This document shows positions 1 to 5,279 of a stretch of DNA of 5,321 nt, in pieces. Numbering within the stretch: position 1 is the stretch's first letter; every line of letters starts with the position of its first letter. Below the pieces are notes generated by a model, which saw nothing but the letters and a program-made list of their open reading frames with translations, was not told the DNA's origin and did not search any database. The translations under genes were made by a program, and so were the position numbers. The stretch is from Alphaproteobacteria bacterium UBA3650. GTDB lineage: Bacteria; Pseudomonadota; Alphaproteobacteria; CAAHEQ01; UBA3637. Location of the stretch: assembly GCA_002373815.1 (NCBI GenBank), contig DFKH01000063.1, forward strand, positions 1 through 5,321, in the 5' to 3' direction.

Positions 1-1
1 T

Positions 2-700
2 ATTGATGAAATTCACCGTTTGAATCCTGCGGTAGAAGAAGTGCTTTATTCCGCCATGGAAGATTATCAATTAGACATTGTGATTGGTGAAGGTCCAGCC
101 GCTCGGTCGGTGCGTATTGACCTGCCCCCCTTTACTTTGATTGGTGCCACCACGCGTTCGGGTTTGCTTTCTACACCACTCCGCGATCGCTTTGGCATTC
201 CTATGCACCTCACCTTTTATGATACAGATGATTTGCAAAAAATTGTGGAAAGAAATGCCCGACTCCTGAATATGAATATGACAACAGAAGGTGCACATGA
301 AATCGCCAAACGTTCCCGTGGCACCCCTCGTATTGCAGGACGTCTCTTGCGTCGTGTGCGTGATTTTGCGGGCAACGACGCCATTACAGCCGAATTAGCA
401 GATAAGGCCCTCAATCGTTTAGAGGTTGATAAACAAGGCCTTGACGCAATGGATAGACGTTACCTCAGATGTATCGCCGAAAAATATGCGGGTGGTCCCG
501 TTGGTGCAGACACTTTAAGTGCTGCATTATCAGAAGAACGCGACACCTTAGAGGAAGTGATTGAACCATACTTGATGCAGTTGGGGTTGGTCATGCGCAC
601 CCCTCGTGGGCGTATGCTCTCGCCAATCGGCTACAAACATTTAGGGCTTAAAACCCCTATGCAATATGTCCAACCCGATTTATTAGAGGATGAAGAATAG
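2..700 (+). CDS. ruvB: RuvB Holliday-junction branch-migration ATPase, 5'-truncated by window edge
   Basis: RuvB is the hexameric AAA+ motor that, with RuvA, drives branch migration of Holliday junctions in recombinational repair. The frame is open from base 2 and has no start in the window. The TTG at 20 is an internal Leu codon, because in-frame residues before it (IDEIHR) are the Walker B motif that lies near residue 113 of E. coli RuvB. The visible 232 residues therefore cover about the last two thirds of a protein of roughly 340 residues; Walker A is off the window. In order one sees Walker B, the conserved AMEDYQLD and IGEGPAARS segments, the sensor-1 GATTR motif, the LRDRFG arginine-finger motif, the sensor-2 helix with RGTPRIAGRLLRRVRDFA, and the C-terminal winged-helix DNA-binding domain with GGPVG, EERDTLEEVIEPYL and RTPRGRM. 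It ends 8 bp before ybgC, so the two may be co-transcribed. The coding frame is intact. Confidence 0.97.
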   Translation: MDEIHRLNPAVEEVLYSAMEDYQLDIVIGEGPAARSVRIDLPPFTLIGATTRSGLLSTPLRDRFGIPMHLTFYDTDDLQKIVERNARLLNMNMTTEGAHEIAKRSRGTPRIAGRLLRRVRDFAGNDAITAELADKALNRLEVDKQGLDAMDRRYLRCIAEKYAGGPVGADTLSAALSEERDTLEEVIEPYLMQLGLVMRTPRGRMLSPIGYKHLGLKTPMQYVQPDLLEDEE

Positions 701-708
701 GAACACAA

Positions 709-1125
709 ATGAAAATACATGACTTTAAATTCAGAATATATTATAAAGATACTGACGCTAGCGGGATTGCTTATCACGCCAATTATTTGGCCTATGCTGA
801 GCGCGCCAGGAGTGAATGGTTTAATGATGCGGGTATGCCCATTACAGATTTGTTAGCTAGAGGGGATGCTTTTGTCGTGTGCCGCGCAGATGTAGAATAC
901 AAACGCCCTGCTCCCTTAAATGCTCTTGTCACCATTAAAACTGCGGTGAAAGAAATTAAAGCCGCGAGTTGTATCAGCGAGCAGACATTTTGGATTGGTG
1001 ATCAACATATTGCCACCGTCCATGTGGAAGCCGTCAGCGTAGACACAAAAACTTTACGTCCCAAACGAATTCCATCAGATGTACGCGCTTTATATGAAAA
1101 TTATTTAGTGAAAGGAGAAAACTAA
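709..1125 (+). CDS. ybgC: YbgC-family acyl-CoA thioesterase of the Tol-Pal cluster
   Basis: A 138-residue single-domain hotdog-fold (4HBT) thioesterase. Characterised relatives hydrolyse acyl-CoA in the cytoplasm, and E. coli YbgC is linked to phospholipid synthesis; the physiological substrate here cannot be read from sequence. The diagnostic N-terminal motif YYKDTDASGIAYHANY spans residues 11-26. Asp16 aligns with the catalytic Asp18 of E. coli YbgC, and it is followed by the usual AERARSEW helix. The central VEYKRPAP segment near residues 62-69 is also typical, and the length matches the family. No signal peptide is seen. ATG 709 lies 8 bp after the ruvB stop, with an AGGA ribosome-binding sequence at 699-702 that overlaps that stop. 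The gene ends 1 bp before tolQ, the standard position for ybgC at the head of tolQRAB. The family call is firm; the symbol rests on motif plus context. Confidence 0.94.
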   Translation: MKIHDFKFRIYYKDTDASGIAYHANYLAYAERARSEWFNDAGMPITDLLARGDAFVVCRADVEYKRPAPLNALVTIKTAVKEIKAASCISEQTFWIGDQHIATVHVEAVSVDTKTLRPKRIPSDVRALYENYLVKGEN

Positions 1126-1126
1126 T

Positions 1127-1813
1127 ATGCAAAACGAAGTGATTCACTCATCTATTTCTATGATGGCGATGTTCCAAAACGCCGACGTCTTTATGAAATG
1201 TTTAATTTTGGGATTATTGTTTGCGTCCATTTGGTGCTGGGCGATTATCTTTGACAAGATGATCACATTGAAACGCATCAATGAAGGAATGAAGAAATTT
1301 GAAGAAAAATTTTGGAAGACTACTTCCTTATCTGATTTTTATACTAATTATGCAAAAGATAGTCACGATCCTTTATCCCAAATTTTTACAACAGCTTATC
1401 AAGAATGGCGCCATAATCAAGAGCATGCAGAAAAAAGTGGGCTAAAACTCTCTGAACGATTGAGCAAAAGCATTCAAATCACCATTGATAAGGTCGTTGA
1501 TAAATTGGAAACGCGTATGATTTTCTTGGCATCCACAGGATCTGTTGCACCACTTTTAGGCTTGTTTGGTACAGTGTGGGGGATTATGGACAGCTTTAAC
1601 GCCATTGGTGCCACACAAAGCACAAATATCGCAGCTGTGGCTCCGGGTGTCGCAGAAGCCTTATTCACCACAGCAGTGGGTTTAATAGCCGCTATTCCTG
1701 CCTTGATAGGCTATAACAAAATTACACATGACATTGATCGCGTGACTGGTCGCATGGAAACATTTTCGGATGAATTGACAACCATTTTGGAAACGCAAAG
1801 GAGTGTGAAATGA
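1127..1813 (+). CDS. tolQ: TolQ inner-membrane proton-channel subunit
   Basis: TolQ forms, with TolR, the proton-motive-force-driven motor of the Tol-Pal system (ExbB/MotA family) that energises TolA during cell division. The 228 residues match the family length. Three membrane segments can be seen: about residues 22-42, 131-154 and 172-196, with the large cytoplasmic loop between the first two. The second carries the family signature VAPLLGLFGTVWGIMDSF, in which Thr149 aligns with the channel Thr145 of E. coli. The third carries AEALFTTAVGLIAAIPA, in which Thr182 aligns with E. coli Thr178. Both polar channel residues are therefore kept. ATG 1127 is chosen because AAGGAG at 1112-1117 lies 9 bases upstream; in-frame Met codons at residues 12, 13 and 15 have no comparable site. 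Only 1 bp separates it from ybgC, and its stop overlaps the tolR start (ATGA). The call is secure. Confidence 0.97.
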   Translation: MQNEVIHSSISMMAMFQNADVFMKCLILGLLFASIWCWAIIFDKMITLKRINEGMKKFEEKFWKTTSLSDFYTNYAKDSHDPLSQIFTTAYQEWRHNQEHAEKSGLKLSERLSKSIQITIDKVVDKLETRMIFLASTGSVAPLLGLFGTVWGIMDSFNAIGATQSTNIAAVAPGVAEALFTTAVGLIAAIPALIGYNKITHDIDRVTGRMETFSDELTTILETQRSVK

Positions 1814-2229
1814 GGCAACATCGCCACACGAACACCATTAAAGCAGAGGTCAATTTAACACCCCTAATTGATGTGATGACAAGCCTGCTTGCCATCTTTA
1901 TGATTACTGCACCACTTCTCACAACAGGGATTCCTTTGAACCTACCAAGAGGGGATGGAAAAGCGATTGAAAGCCCTGAAAAAACTTTGGATATTAGCAT
2001 AGATAAACAAGGAAAAATTTTCGTTGGAACTCAGGAAGTTACAATGAATACTTTAACTAAAAAAGTAAGTGCTATTGTTAAGGAAAATCCTAAGATTCAA
2101 ATGATGATTTCGGGCGACAGCGAAGCCCATTATGGTCAAGTGATTGAAGTGATGGCTCTACTCCGCACAGCCGGCTTTACACAAGTCGGATTAAAAACAG
2201 ATTCAAAAGTTATGGAAGATAAGGACTAA
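1810..2229 (+). CDS. tolR: TolR inner-membrane motor subunit (ExbD/TolR family)
   Basis: TolR is the second motor subunit: a short cytoplasmic N-terminus, one membrane helix bearing the proton-carrying Asp, and a periplasmic domain that can bind peptidoglycan in E. coli. The product is 139 residues, normal for the family. The signature EVNLTPLIDVM begins at residue 13; Asp21 aligns with the essential Asp23 of E. coli TolR. The helix runs to about residue 39 (IFMITAPLL) and is followed by the usual IPLNLPR strand. The periplasmic part contains the expected ISIDKQGKIFVG and SGDSEAHYGQVIEVMALLRTAG elements. One oddity is that residues 24-25, just after Asp21, are Thr-Ser where hydrophobic Leu-Val is common. 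ATG 1810 overlaps the tolQ stop by 4 bases and is served by AAAGGAG at 1797-1803, so translation is probably coupled to tolQ. Confidence 0.97.
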   Translation: MRQHRHTNTIKAEVNLTPLIDVMTSLLAIFMITAPLLTTGIPLNLPRGDGKAIESPEKTLDISIDKQGKIFVGTQEVTMNTLTKKVSAIVKENPKIQMMISGDSEAHYGQVIEVMALLRTAGFTQVGLKTDSKVMEDKD

Positions 2230-2231
2230 TG
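2215..2231 (+). promoter_or_regulatory. Close-set ribosome-binding site and TAATG coupling junction at tolA
   Basis: The tolR stop and tolA start overlap by one base (TAATG). The best Shine-Dalgarno match, AAGGA at 2221-2225, sits only 3 bases before the ATG, closer than the other genes here. This suggests, but does not prove, that tolA is translated mainly by ribosomes re-initiating after tolR. Confidence 0.5.
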
Positions 2232-3077
2232 CAAAGGAAAGCGCTTTTACTTTCTTTGGGATTACATACTCTGGTCATCAGTTTGATGTTCATGGACTTT
2301 CATTTTACCAAAGAATACACCAAAGCGCCACCTGCAATTTTGATGGTCGACTTAACAAAAGTCAAGATTGCTAGTGAAACAAATTTACCTCAAAAATCTA
2401 TTTCTAAAAAGCAATCTCCCAAAGTAGAGCCTAAAAAAGAAGAACCCAAACCAGCTCCAAAAGCAGACAAGCCAAAACCTGAGGTAAAGCCCCCTGAACC
2501 AAAACCAGAGCCAAAACCAGCACCTGCACCAAAGGATGCCGTTGCAGTACAACCCCCAAAAGAAGAAAAGAAAAAAGAGCCAACAAAACCCGCGCCAACA
2601 CCAAAACCCAAAAAACCAGATTACAATTTGAAATCGTTATTGGCTAGTGTTGAGAAAGTACGTCAAGATGCCCCTGCTCCTCAATCACAACAACCCACAA
2701 CAGAAGAGGCATTGGATAATGGTACAGAGGGCAGAATGGATAAAATATTAACTATCTCTCACCGCGATTTTATCGCTTCAAAGCTGCGTGATTGTTGGAA
2801 TATAGATGGAGGCGCTCAGAACATTGATGAAATTGTTGTAGAAGTTAAAGTATGGGTTAATAAAGATGGATCCATCCGTGATGCAAAAGTCGTGAATCAT
2901 ATGAACTTTCCTGCGTTCCGACCCCTTTCAGAAAGCGCAAGACGTGCCGTCTTTATTTGTGCTCAAAAGGGTGATGAATCTCCGTTCAAGATTTTATCAG
3001 AGCACTATGCAGACCATTATAATGATTGGAAAGAATTACACTTGAATTTTAATCCAATGAATGCTAATGTCTTTTAG
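2229..3077 (+). CDS. tolA: TolA periplasm-spanning protein, alphaproteobacterial type
   Basis: TolA is anchored in the inner membrane by TolQR and reaches across the periplasm to TolB/Pal. The 282-residue product has the three expected parts. Residues 5-22 form an N-terminal membrane helix with Ser9-x3-His13, matching the Ser/His pair through which TolA and TonB contact their motors. Residues about 60-130 form a low-complexity Pro/Lys/Glu linker with repeated PKPEP/KPAP units. The C-terminal domain, about 165-282, shows RDCWN (Cys189), a VVEVKVWVNKDGSIRDAKVVN strand pair, ARRAVFICA (Cys244) and a terminal HLNFNP. That C-terminal pattern is typical of alphaproteobacterial TolA. The protein is much shorter than E. 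coli TolA (421 residues), and its linker is Pro-rich rather than a long Ala-rich helix. Operon position between tolR and tolB supports TolA over TonB, which shares the anchor and the linker style. Confidence 0.92.
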   Translation: MQRKALLLSLGLHTLVISLMFMDFHFTKEYTKAPPAILMVDLTKVKIASETNLPQKSISKKQSPKVEPKKEEPKPAPKADKPKPEVKPPEPKPEPKPAPAPKDAVAVQPPKEEKKKEPTKPAPTPKPKKPDYNLKSLLASVEKVRQDAPAPQSQQPTTEEALDNGTEGRMDKILTISHRDFIASKLRDCWNIDGGAQNIDEIVVEVKVWVNKDGSIRDAKVVNHMNFPAFRPLSESARRAVFICAQKGDESPFKILSEHYADHYNDWKELHLNFNPMNANVF

Positions 3078-3089
3078 AAAGGGGAAAAA

Positions 3090-4391
3090 ATGAAAAAGAT
3101 ATTTTTGATTTTACTCACATTTTTTATCACTTCAGTGCGGGCTGAATTACGTATTAGTATTGATGGGGCAAAATCGGATCCCACCCCTATTGCTATTGCG
3201 GATTTTTCTTCTCAAAACTCTGATTTAAGTCGATTGATTCCCCAAATTGTTCAAGCTGATTTGGAGCGTTCTCATTTATTCCGCGTTATAGATCAAGAAG
3301 CCCACATTCAACAAATGGATCAATTGAATACAACACCCCGTTTTGCTGATTGGCAAGCAATTGGCGCGCACGCCCTTATTCATGGAGAAATTACAGAAGG
3401 TTTGGATGGGAAAATTCACGTATCATTTCGGGTATGGGACGTTTATGCTCAACAACAATTAGATGCTAAAACATTGTCTACTGCTCCAGAGAGTTGGCGT
3501 AAAATTGCACACATTATTGCTGATACTATTTATGAACGCTTAACAGGTGAAAAAGGATATTTTGACACAAAAATTGCCTTTATTTCAGAAAAAGGAAATG
3601 CAGACAAACGTGAACGCCGTCTTGCTATTATGGATCAAGATGGCGCAAACTTGCGTTATTTAACAGACGGCAAATCAATGGCAATGACACCTCGCTTTGC
3701 ACCCAATATGAAAGAAATTGTTTATATGTCCTATCAAGGTGGCAAGCCTCAACTTTATTTAATGGATAGCAAAACTATGAATACGAGAACTTTGGGCACG
3801 TTTGAAGGAATGTCATTTGCTCCACGCTTTTCGCCTGACAGCAAAAATCTTGTTTATTCTATGTCTAAACGTGGCAATTCTGATATTTATCTTTATCACT
3901 TAGAAACTGGAAAGCGAACCCAACTCACAACTCATTCAGCTATTGATACCTCTCCTAGTTTTTCTCCCGATGGCAAGCGAATCGTTTTCAACTCTGATCG
4001 TTCGGGGCGTCAGCAATTGTATGTGATGAATTCAGATGGATCAAATGTGCAACGGATCAGCTTTGGTGAAGGCAGCTATGCTACGCCTGTTTGGTCTCCT
4101 CGTGGCGATTATATTGCCTTTACTAAAATTAAAAATGGTACCTTTTATATTGGCTTGATGCGTCCTGATGGATCAGGAGAGCGGTTGATTGCCGATGGTT
4201 GGTTGGTGGAAGGACCAACGTGGTCACCCAATGGGCGTATGATAGCCTTTTGGCGTCAGACCCCTATGGATAAAAGGGGTAAAGGTCAAACAGCAAAGTT
4301 ATATATGATTGACATTACTGGTTATCATGAAAGTGAATTACAAACTTCTGGAGACGCCTCGGATCCCGAATGGTCGCCATTGATGCATTAA
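3090..4391 (+). CDS. tolB: TolB periplasmic beta-propeller protein
   Basis: TolB is the soluble periplasmic Tol-Pal component that binds Pal and TolA. The 433-residue product matches the family (430 in E. coli). Residues 1-18 look like a Sec signal peptide: Met-Lys-Lys, a hydrophobic core, and likely cleavage after Val-Arg-Ala. The mature N-terminal alpha/beta domain spans about 20-158, including IAIADF, VQADLERSHLFRVID and the ALIHGEI segment. Residues about 160-433 form the six-bladed propeller of PD40-type repeats, seen as FAPNMKEIVYMS, FSPDSKNLVYSM, FSPDGKRIVFNSDRSG, WSPRGDYIAFTK, WSPNGRMIAFWR and the closing DASDPEWSP. ATG 3090 has AAAGGGG at 3078-3084, and tolA ends 12 bp upstream. In most genomes pal follows tolB; here the operon appears to end. 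No truncation or missing blade is seen. Confidence 0.98.
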   Translation: MKKIFLILLTFFITSVRAELRISIDGAKSDPTPIAIADFSSQNSDLSRLIPQIVQADLERSHLFRVIDQEAHIQQMDQLNTTPRFADWQAIGAHALIHGEITEGLDGKIHVSFRVWDVYAQQQLDAKTLSTAPESWRKIAHIIADTIYERLTGEKGYFDTKIAFISEKGNADKRERRLAIMDQDGANLRYLTDGKSMAMTPRFAPNMKEIVYMSYQGGKPQLYLMDSKTMNTRTLGTFEGMSFAPRFSPDSKNLVYSMSKRGNSDIYLYHLETGKRTQLTTHSAIDTSPSFSPDGKRIVFNSDRSGRQQLYVMNSDGSNVQRISFGEGSYATPVWSPRGDYIAFTKIKNGTFYIGLMRPDGSGERLIADGWLVEGPTWSPNGRMIAFWRQTPMDKRGKGQTAKLYMIDITGYHESELQTSGDASDPEWSPLMH

Positions 4392-4418
4392 AAAAAATAT
4401 TAGGGGCTTCATTTTTTT
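4391..4418 (+). repeat. A/T-only inverted repeat behind tolB, doubtful terminator
   Basis: AAAAAAAT at 4391-4398 is the exact inverted complement of ATTTTTTT at 4411-4418, around a 12-base loop containing GGGG. The T7 run is the 3' arm itself. An rU-rich end with a pure A:U stem could terminate weakly, but it lacks the G/C stem of a good terminator. It is the only candidate stop signal for the tol operon and it abuts the tRNA-Cys promoter, so read-through into tRNA-Cys is possible. Confidence 0.3.
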
Positions 4419-4419
4419 C

Positions 4420-4448
4420 TTGACTATCGAGAAAAAATCGTGTAAAAC
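4420..4448 (+). promoter_or_regulatory. Sigma70-type promoter for tRNA-Cys
   Basis: A -35 box TTGACT at 4420-4425 (preceded by C, the CTTGAC form usual in alphaproteobacteria) is separated by 17 bp from TAAAAC at 4443-4448, a weaker -10 box with 4 of 6 consensus bases. Initiation would fall near 4455, about a dozen bases before the tRNA. Location and spacing support it; the -10 match is the weak point. Confidence 0.6.
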
Positions 4449-4466
4449 TATTCCCATCTTGCGTGG

Positions 4467-4541
4467 GGCCGGTTGGCAGAATGGCTTATGCAGAGGACTG
4501 CAAATCCTTTGATGTCGGTTCGATTCCGGCACCGGCCTCCA
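4467..4541 (+). tRNA. tRNA-Cys, anticodon GCA, CCA encoded
   Basis: The cloverleaf folds completely. The acceptor GGCCGGT (4467-4473) pairs with ACCGGCC (4531-4537). A D arm closes with GCA (4476-4478) and TGC (4489-4491). The anticodon stem GAGGA (4493-4497) pairs with TCCTT (4505-4509) around CTGCAAA, placing GCA at 4500-4502. The T stem GTCGG (4514-4518) pairs with CCGGC (4526-4530) around TTCGATT. The discriminator is T4538, as expected for tRNA-Cys, and CCA follows at 4539-4541. No intron or mismatch in the acceptor is seen. It lies 75 bp after tolB. No G/C-rich terminator follows it, so it may be co-transcribed with tRNA-Asn as well as using its own promoter. Confidence 0.97.
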
Positions 4542-4542
4542 A

Positions 4543-4569
4543 GATAAAAAAGTATTATGATAAAAAAGT
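4543..4569 (+). repeat. 11-bp direct repeat GATAAAAAAGT between the two tRNA genes
   Basis: GATAAAAAAGT occurs at 4543-4553 and again at 4559-4569, 16 bp from start to start, separated by ATTAT. The first copy begins directly after the tRNA-Cys CCA end. Ten bases of the second copy (4560-4569) also form an inverted repeat with ACCTTTTTAT at 4583-4592 (9 of 10 pairs, 13-base loop), which encloses the -35 box of tRNA-Asn. It could be a replication slip in A-rich DNA, an imperfect terminator or a processing signal; the sequence alone does not decide. Confidence 0.6.
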
Positions 4570-4571
4570 TC

Positions 4572-4600
4572 TTGCAATTTGTACCTTTTTATTGTAATAT
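4572..4600 (+). promoter_or_regulatory. Sigma70-type promoter for tRNA-Asn
   Basis: The -35 box TTGCAA (4572-4577, preceded by C) and the -10 box TAATAT (4595-4600) are exactly 17 bp apart. Initiation near 4607 would leave a leader of about 6 bases before the tRNA. This is probably also the only promoter that could supply the small ORF downstream of the tRNA. Confidence 0.72.
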
Positions 4601-4612
4601 GATAGCTACTGT

Positions 4613-4687
4613 TCCAGCGTAGCTCAGTGGTAGAGCAATCGGCTGTTAACCGATTGGTCGTAGGTTCGAGCCCTACCGCTGGAGCCA
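4613..4687 (+). tRNA. tRNA-Asn, anticodon GTT, CCA encoded
   Basis: The cloverleaf is complete. The acceptor TCCAGCG (4613-4619) pairs with CGCTGGA (4677-4683). The D stem GCTC (4622-4625) pairs with GAGC (4633-4636). The anticodon stem ATCGG (4638-4642) pairs with CCGAT (4650-4654) around CTGTTAA, with anticodon GTT at 4645-4647. The T stem GTAGG (4660-4664) pairs with CCTAC (4672-4676) around TTCGAGC. The discriminator is G4684, as expected for tRNA-Asn, and CCA is encoded at 4685-4687. It has its own upstream promoter and is followed by a terminator-like hairpin. Any protein call overlapping this gene on either strand is an artefact. Confidence 0.98.
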
Positions 4688-4693
4688 ATAAAA

Positions 4694-4735
4694 GGGAGAT
4701 TTGGTCTGAGAAGGCTTTATCTCCCCTATTTTTTT
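4694..4735 (+). terminator. Rho-independent terminator behind tRNA-Asn
   Basis: GGGAGAT (4694-4700) pairs perfectly with ATCTCCC (4719-4725) around an 18-base loop. After CTA (4726-4728) comes a run of seven T (4729-4735). It begins 6 bases after the tRNA CCA end and would end the tRNA-Asn transcript. The large loop and the three bases before the T run make it less than ideal, so partial read-through into the ORF starting at 4750 is plausible. Confidence 0.72.
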
Positions 4736-4737
4736 AT

Positions 4738-4752
4738 AAGGAAATAACTATG
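4738..4752 (+). promoter_or_regulatory. Ribosome-binding site fixing the start of the 161-residue ORF
   Basis: AAGGAA at 4738-4743 lies 6 bases before ATG 4750. The open frame continues upstream to a GTG at 4627, but that codon lies inside tRNA-Asn and has no ribosome-binding site, so 4750 is taken as the true start. The site begins only 3 bases after the T run of the preceding terminator. Confidence 0.7.
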
Positions 4753-5235
4753 AATCACTTATTCAAAGATCTTAAAAAAAAACAACGCATTTTTTTTAAA
4801 ATGCCAACTGATAGCCTGCAACAGTATTGTAGAAAATATCCGTTAGATTCTTTATCTGAAGGCGTTATGAATCATCGCTTTGTCACGGCTTTAAATATTA
4901 TGGAGAATTGCGCCTTAGATTTATCCGAACAAAAACGCTTAGAATTGGCAGAATACATCAAAAGCACGTTTAATCGTGGACGAATTGTTGTTGCTCCACT
5001 TAGATTTCATGAAATTTATGCATCCGCATTGAACAAGAAAGACAAGAAAATTGCATTAGAAGGGGCTTTGGCAGAGTTTTTAGCTTTTGCAAAGGCACCT
5101 CACACGCCTCGCAAAAAAGCTCAATTAAAGGCAATGGTGTTGCATATCTTACCACAACGGCAAGAAAGACAAGCCACACCTTTTGGACTTGGAATGGAAG
5201 AATATAGACAAAGAACTTGTTTGTTTTCACGTTAA
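4750..5235 (+). CDS. Hypothetical small basic cytoplasmic protein, 161 residues
   Basis: I do not recognise this protein. ATG 4750 is used because it has a good Shine-Dalgarno sequence, and the longer frame would run through tRNA-Asn. The 161-residue product has no signal peptide and no membrane segment. It is strongly basic (I count about 28 Lys/Arg against 16 Asp/Glu) and seems mostly helical: a Lys-rich amphipathic start (residues 6-17), a helix around 59-74 (SEQKRLELAEYIKS), a hydrophobic stretch at 78-92 (RIVVAPLRFHEIYAS), an Ala/Leu helix at 101-116 (IALEGALAEFLAFAKA) and a basic segment at 119-142. Cysteines are at 27, 54 and 157, with no metal-binding pairing. Codon use resembles its neighbours and there is no break, so it is probably a real lineage-specific gene. 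It sits between two tRNA genes, in line with both. Basic charge could suit RNA or DNA binding, but that is only a guess. Confidence 0.8.
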   Translation: MNHLFKDLKKKQRIFFKMPTDSLQQYCRKYPLDSLSEGVMNHRFVTALNIMENCALDLSEQKRLELAEYIKSTFNRGRIVVAPLRFHEIYASALNKKDKKIALEGALAEFLAFAKAPHTPRKKAQLKAMVLHILPQRQERQATPFGLGMEEYRQRTCLFSR

Positions 5236-5243
5236 AATTTTAT

Positions 5244-5279
5244 CGTCTGTCATTTTTTTCTTGACAGACGTTTCCTTTT
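5244..5279 (+). terminator. Hairpin terminator behind the 161-residue ORF, overlapping the next promoter
   Basis: CGTCTGTCA (5244-5252) and TGACAGACG (5262-5270) form a perfect 9-bp stem with a 9-base T-rich loop, 8 bp after the ORF stop. The following tract is TTTCCTTTT (5271-5279), an interrupted T run, so termination may be less than complete. The 3' arm carries the TTGACA -35 box of the next promoter. Confidence 0.65.

Noticed and set aside
20..22. TTG as start of the ruvB frame
   Set aside because: Conserved RuvB Walker B residues precede it in frame from base 2, so it is an internal Leu codon and the gene simply begins outside the window.
2390..2611. A Gly/Phe-rich 73-codon frame on the minus strand
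   Set aside because: It is the reverse complement of the Pro/Lys/Glu repeats of tolA. Its composition is explained entirely by that.
2400..2620. tolA read as tonB
   Set aside because: The Pro-rich linker and N-terminal anchor fit both, but the gene lies between tolR and tolB and its C-terminal domain with Cys189 and Cys244 fits alphaproteobacterial TolA.
3042..3070. Possible internal promoter for tolB (TTGAAT, 17 bp, TAATGT)
   Set aside because: The spacing is right but only 4 of 6 and 3 of 6 bases match, inside the AT-rich tolA end. An internal promoter before tolB is known in E. coli, but this match is too weak to annotate.
4338..4688. A 116-codon open frame on the minus strand covering both tRNA genes
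   Set aside because: It is the antisense of tRNA-Asn and tRNA-Cys. Peptides such as GLEPTTNRLTADCSTTELR are a well-known false translation of tRNA genes. There is no ribosome-binding context of note, and it also overlaps the tolB end.
4627..4749. An upstream GTG start that would lengthen the small ORF to 202 residues
   Set aside because: The extension translates tRNA-Asn (VEQSAVNRLVVGSSPTAGA is the usual false peptide) and the terminator. The ATG at 4750 has a proper ribosome-binding site.
5000..5230. A 76-codon minus-strand frame across the small ORF
   Set aside because: It is a shadow frame. The plus-strand ORF has the ribosome-binding site and terminator, while the minus frame has neither.
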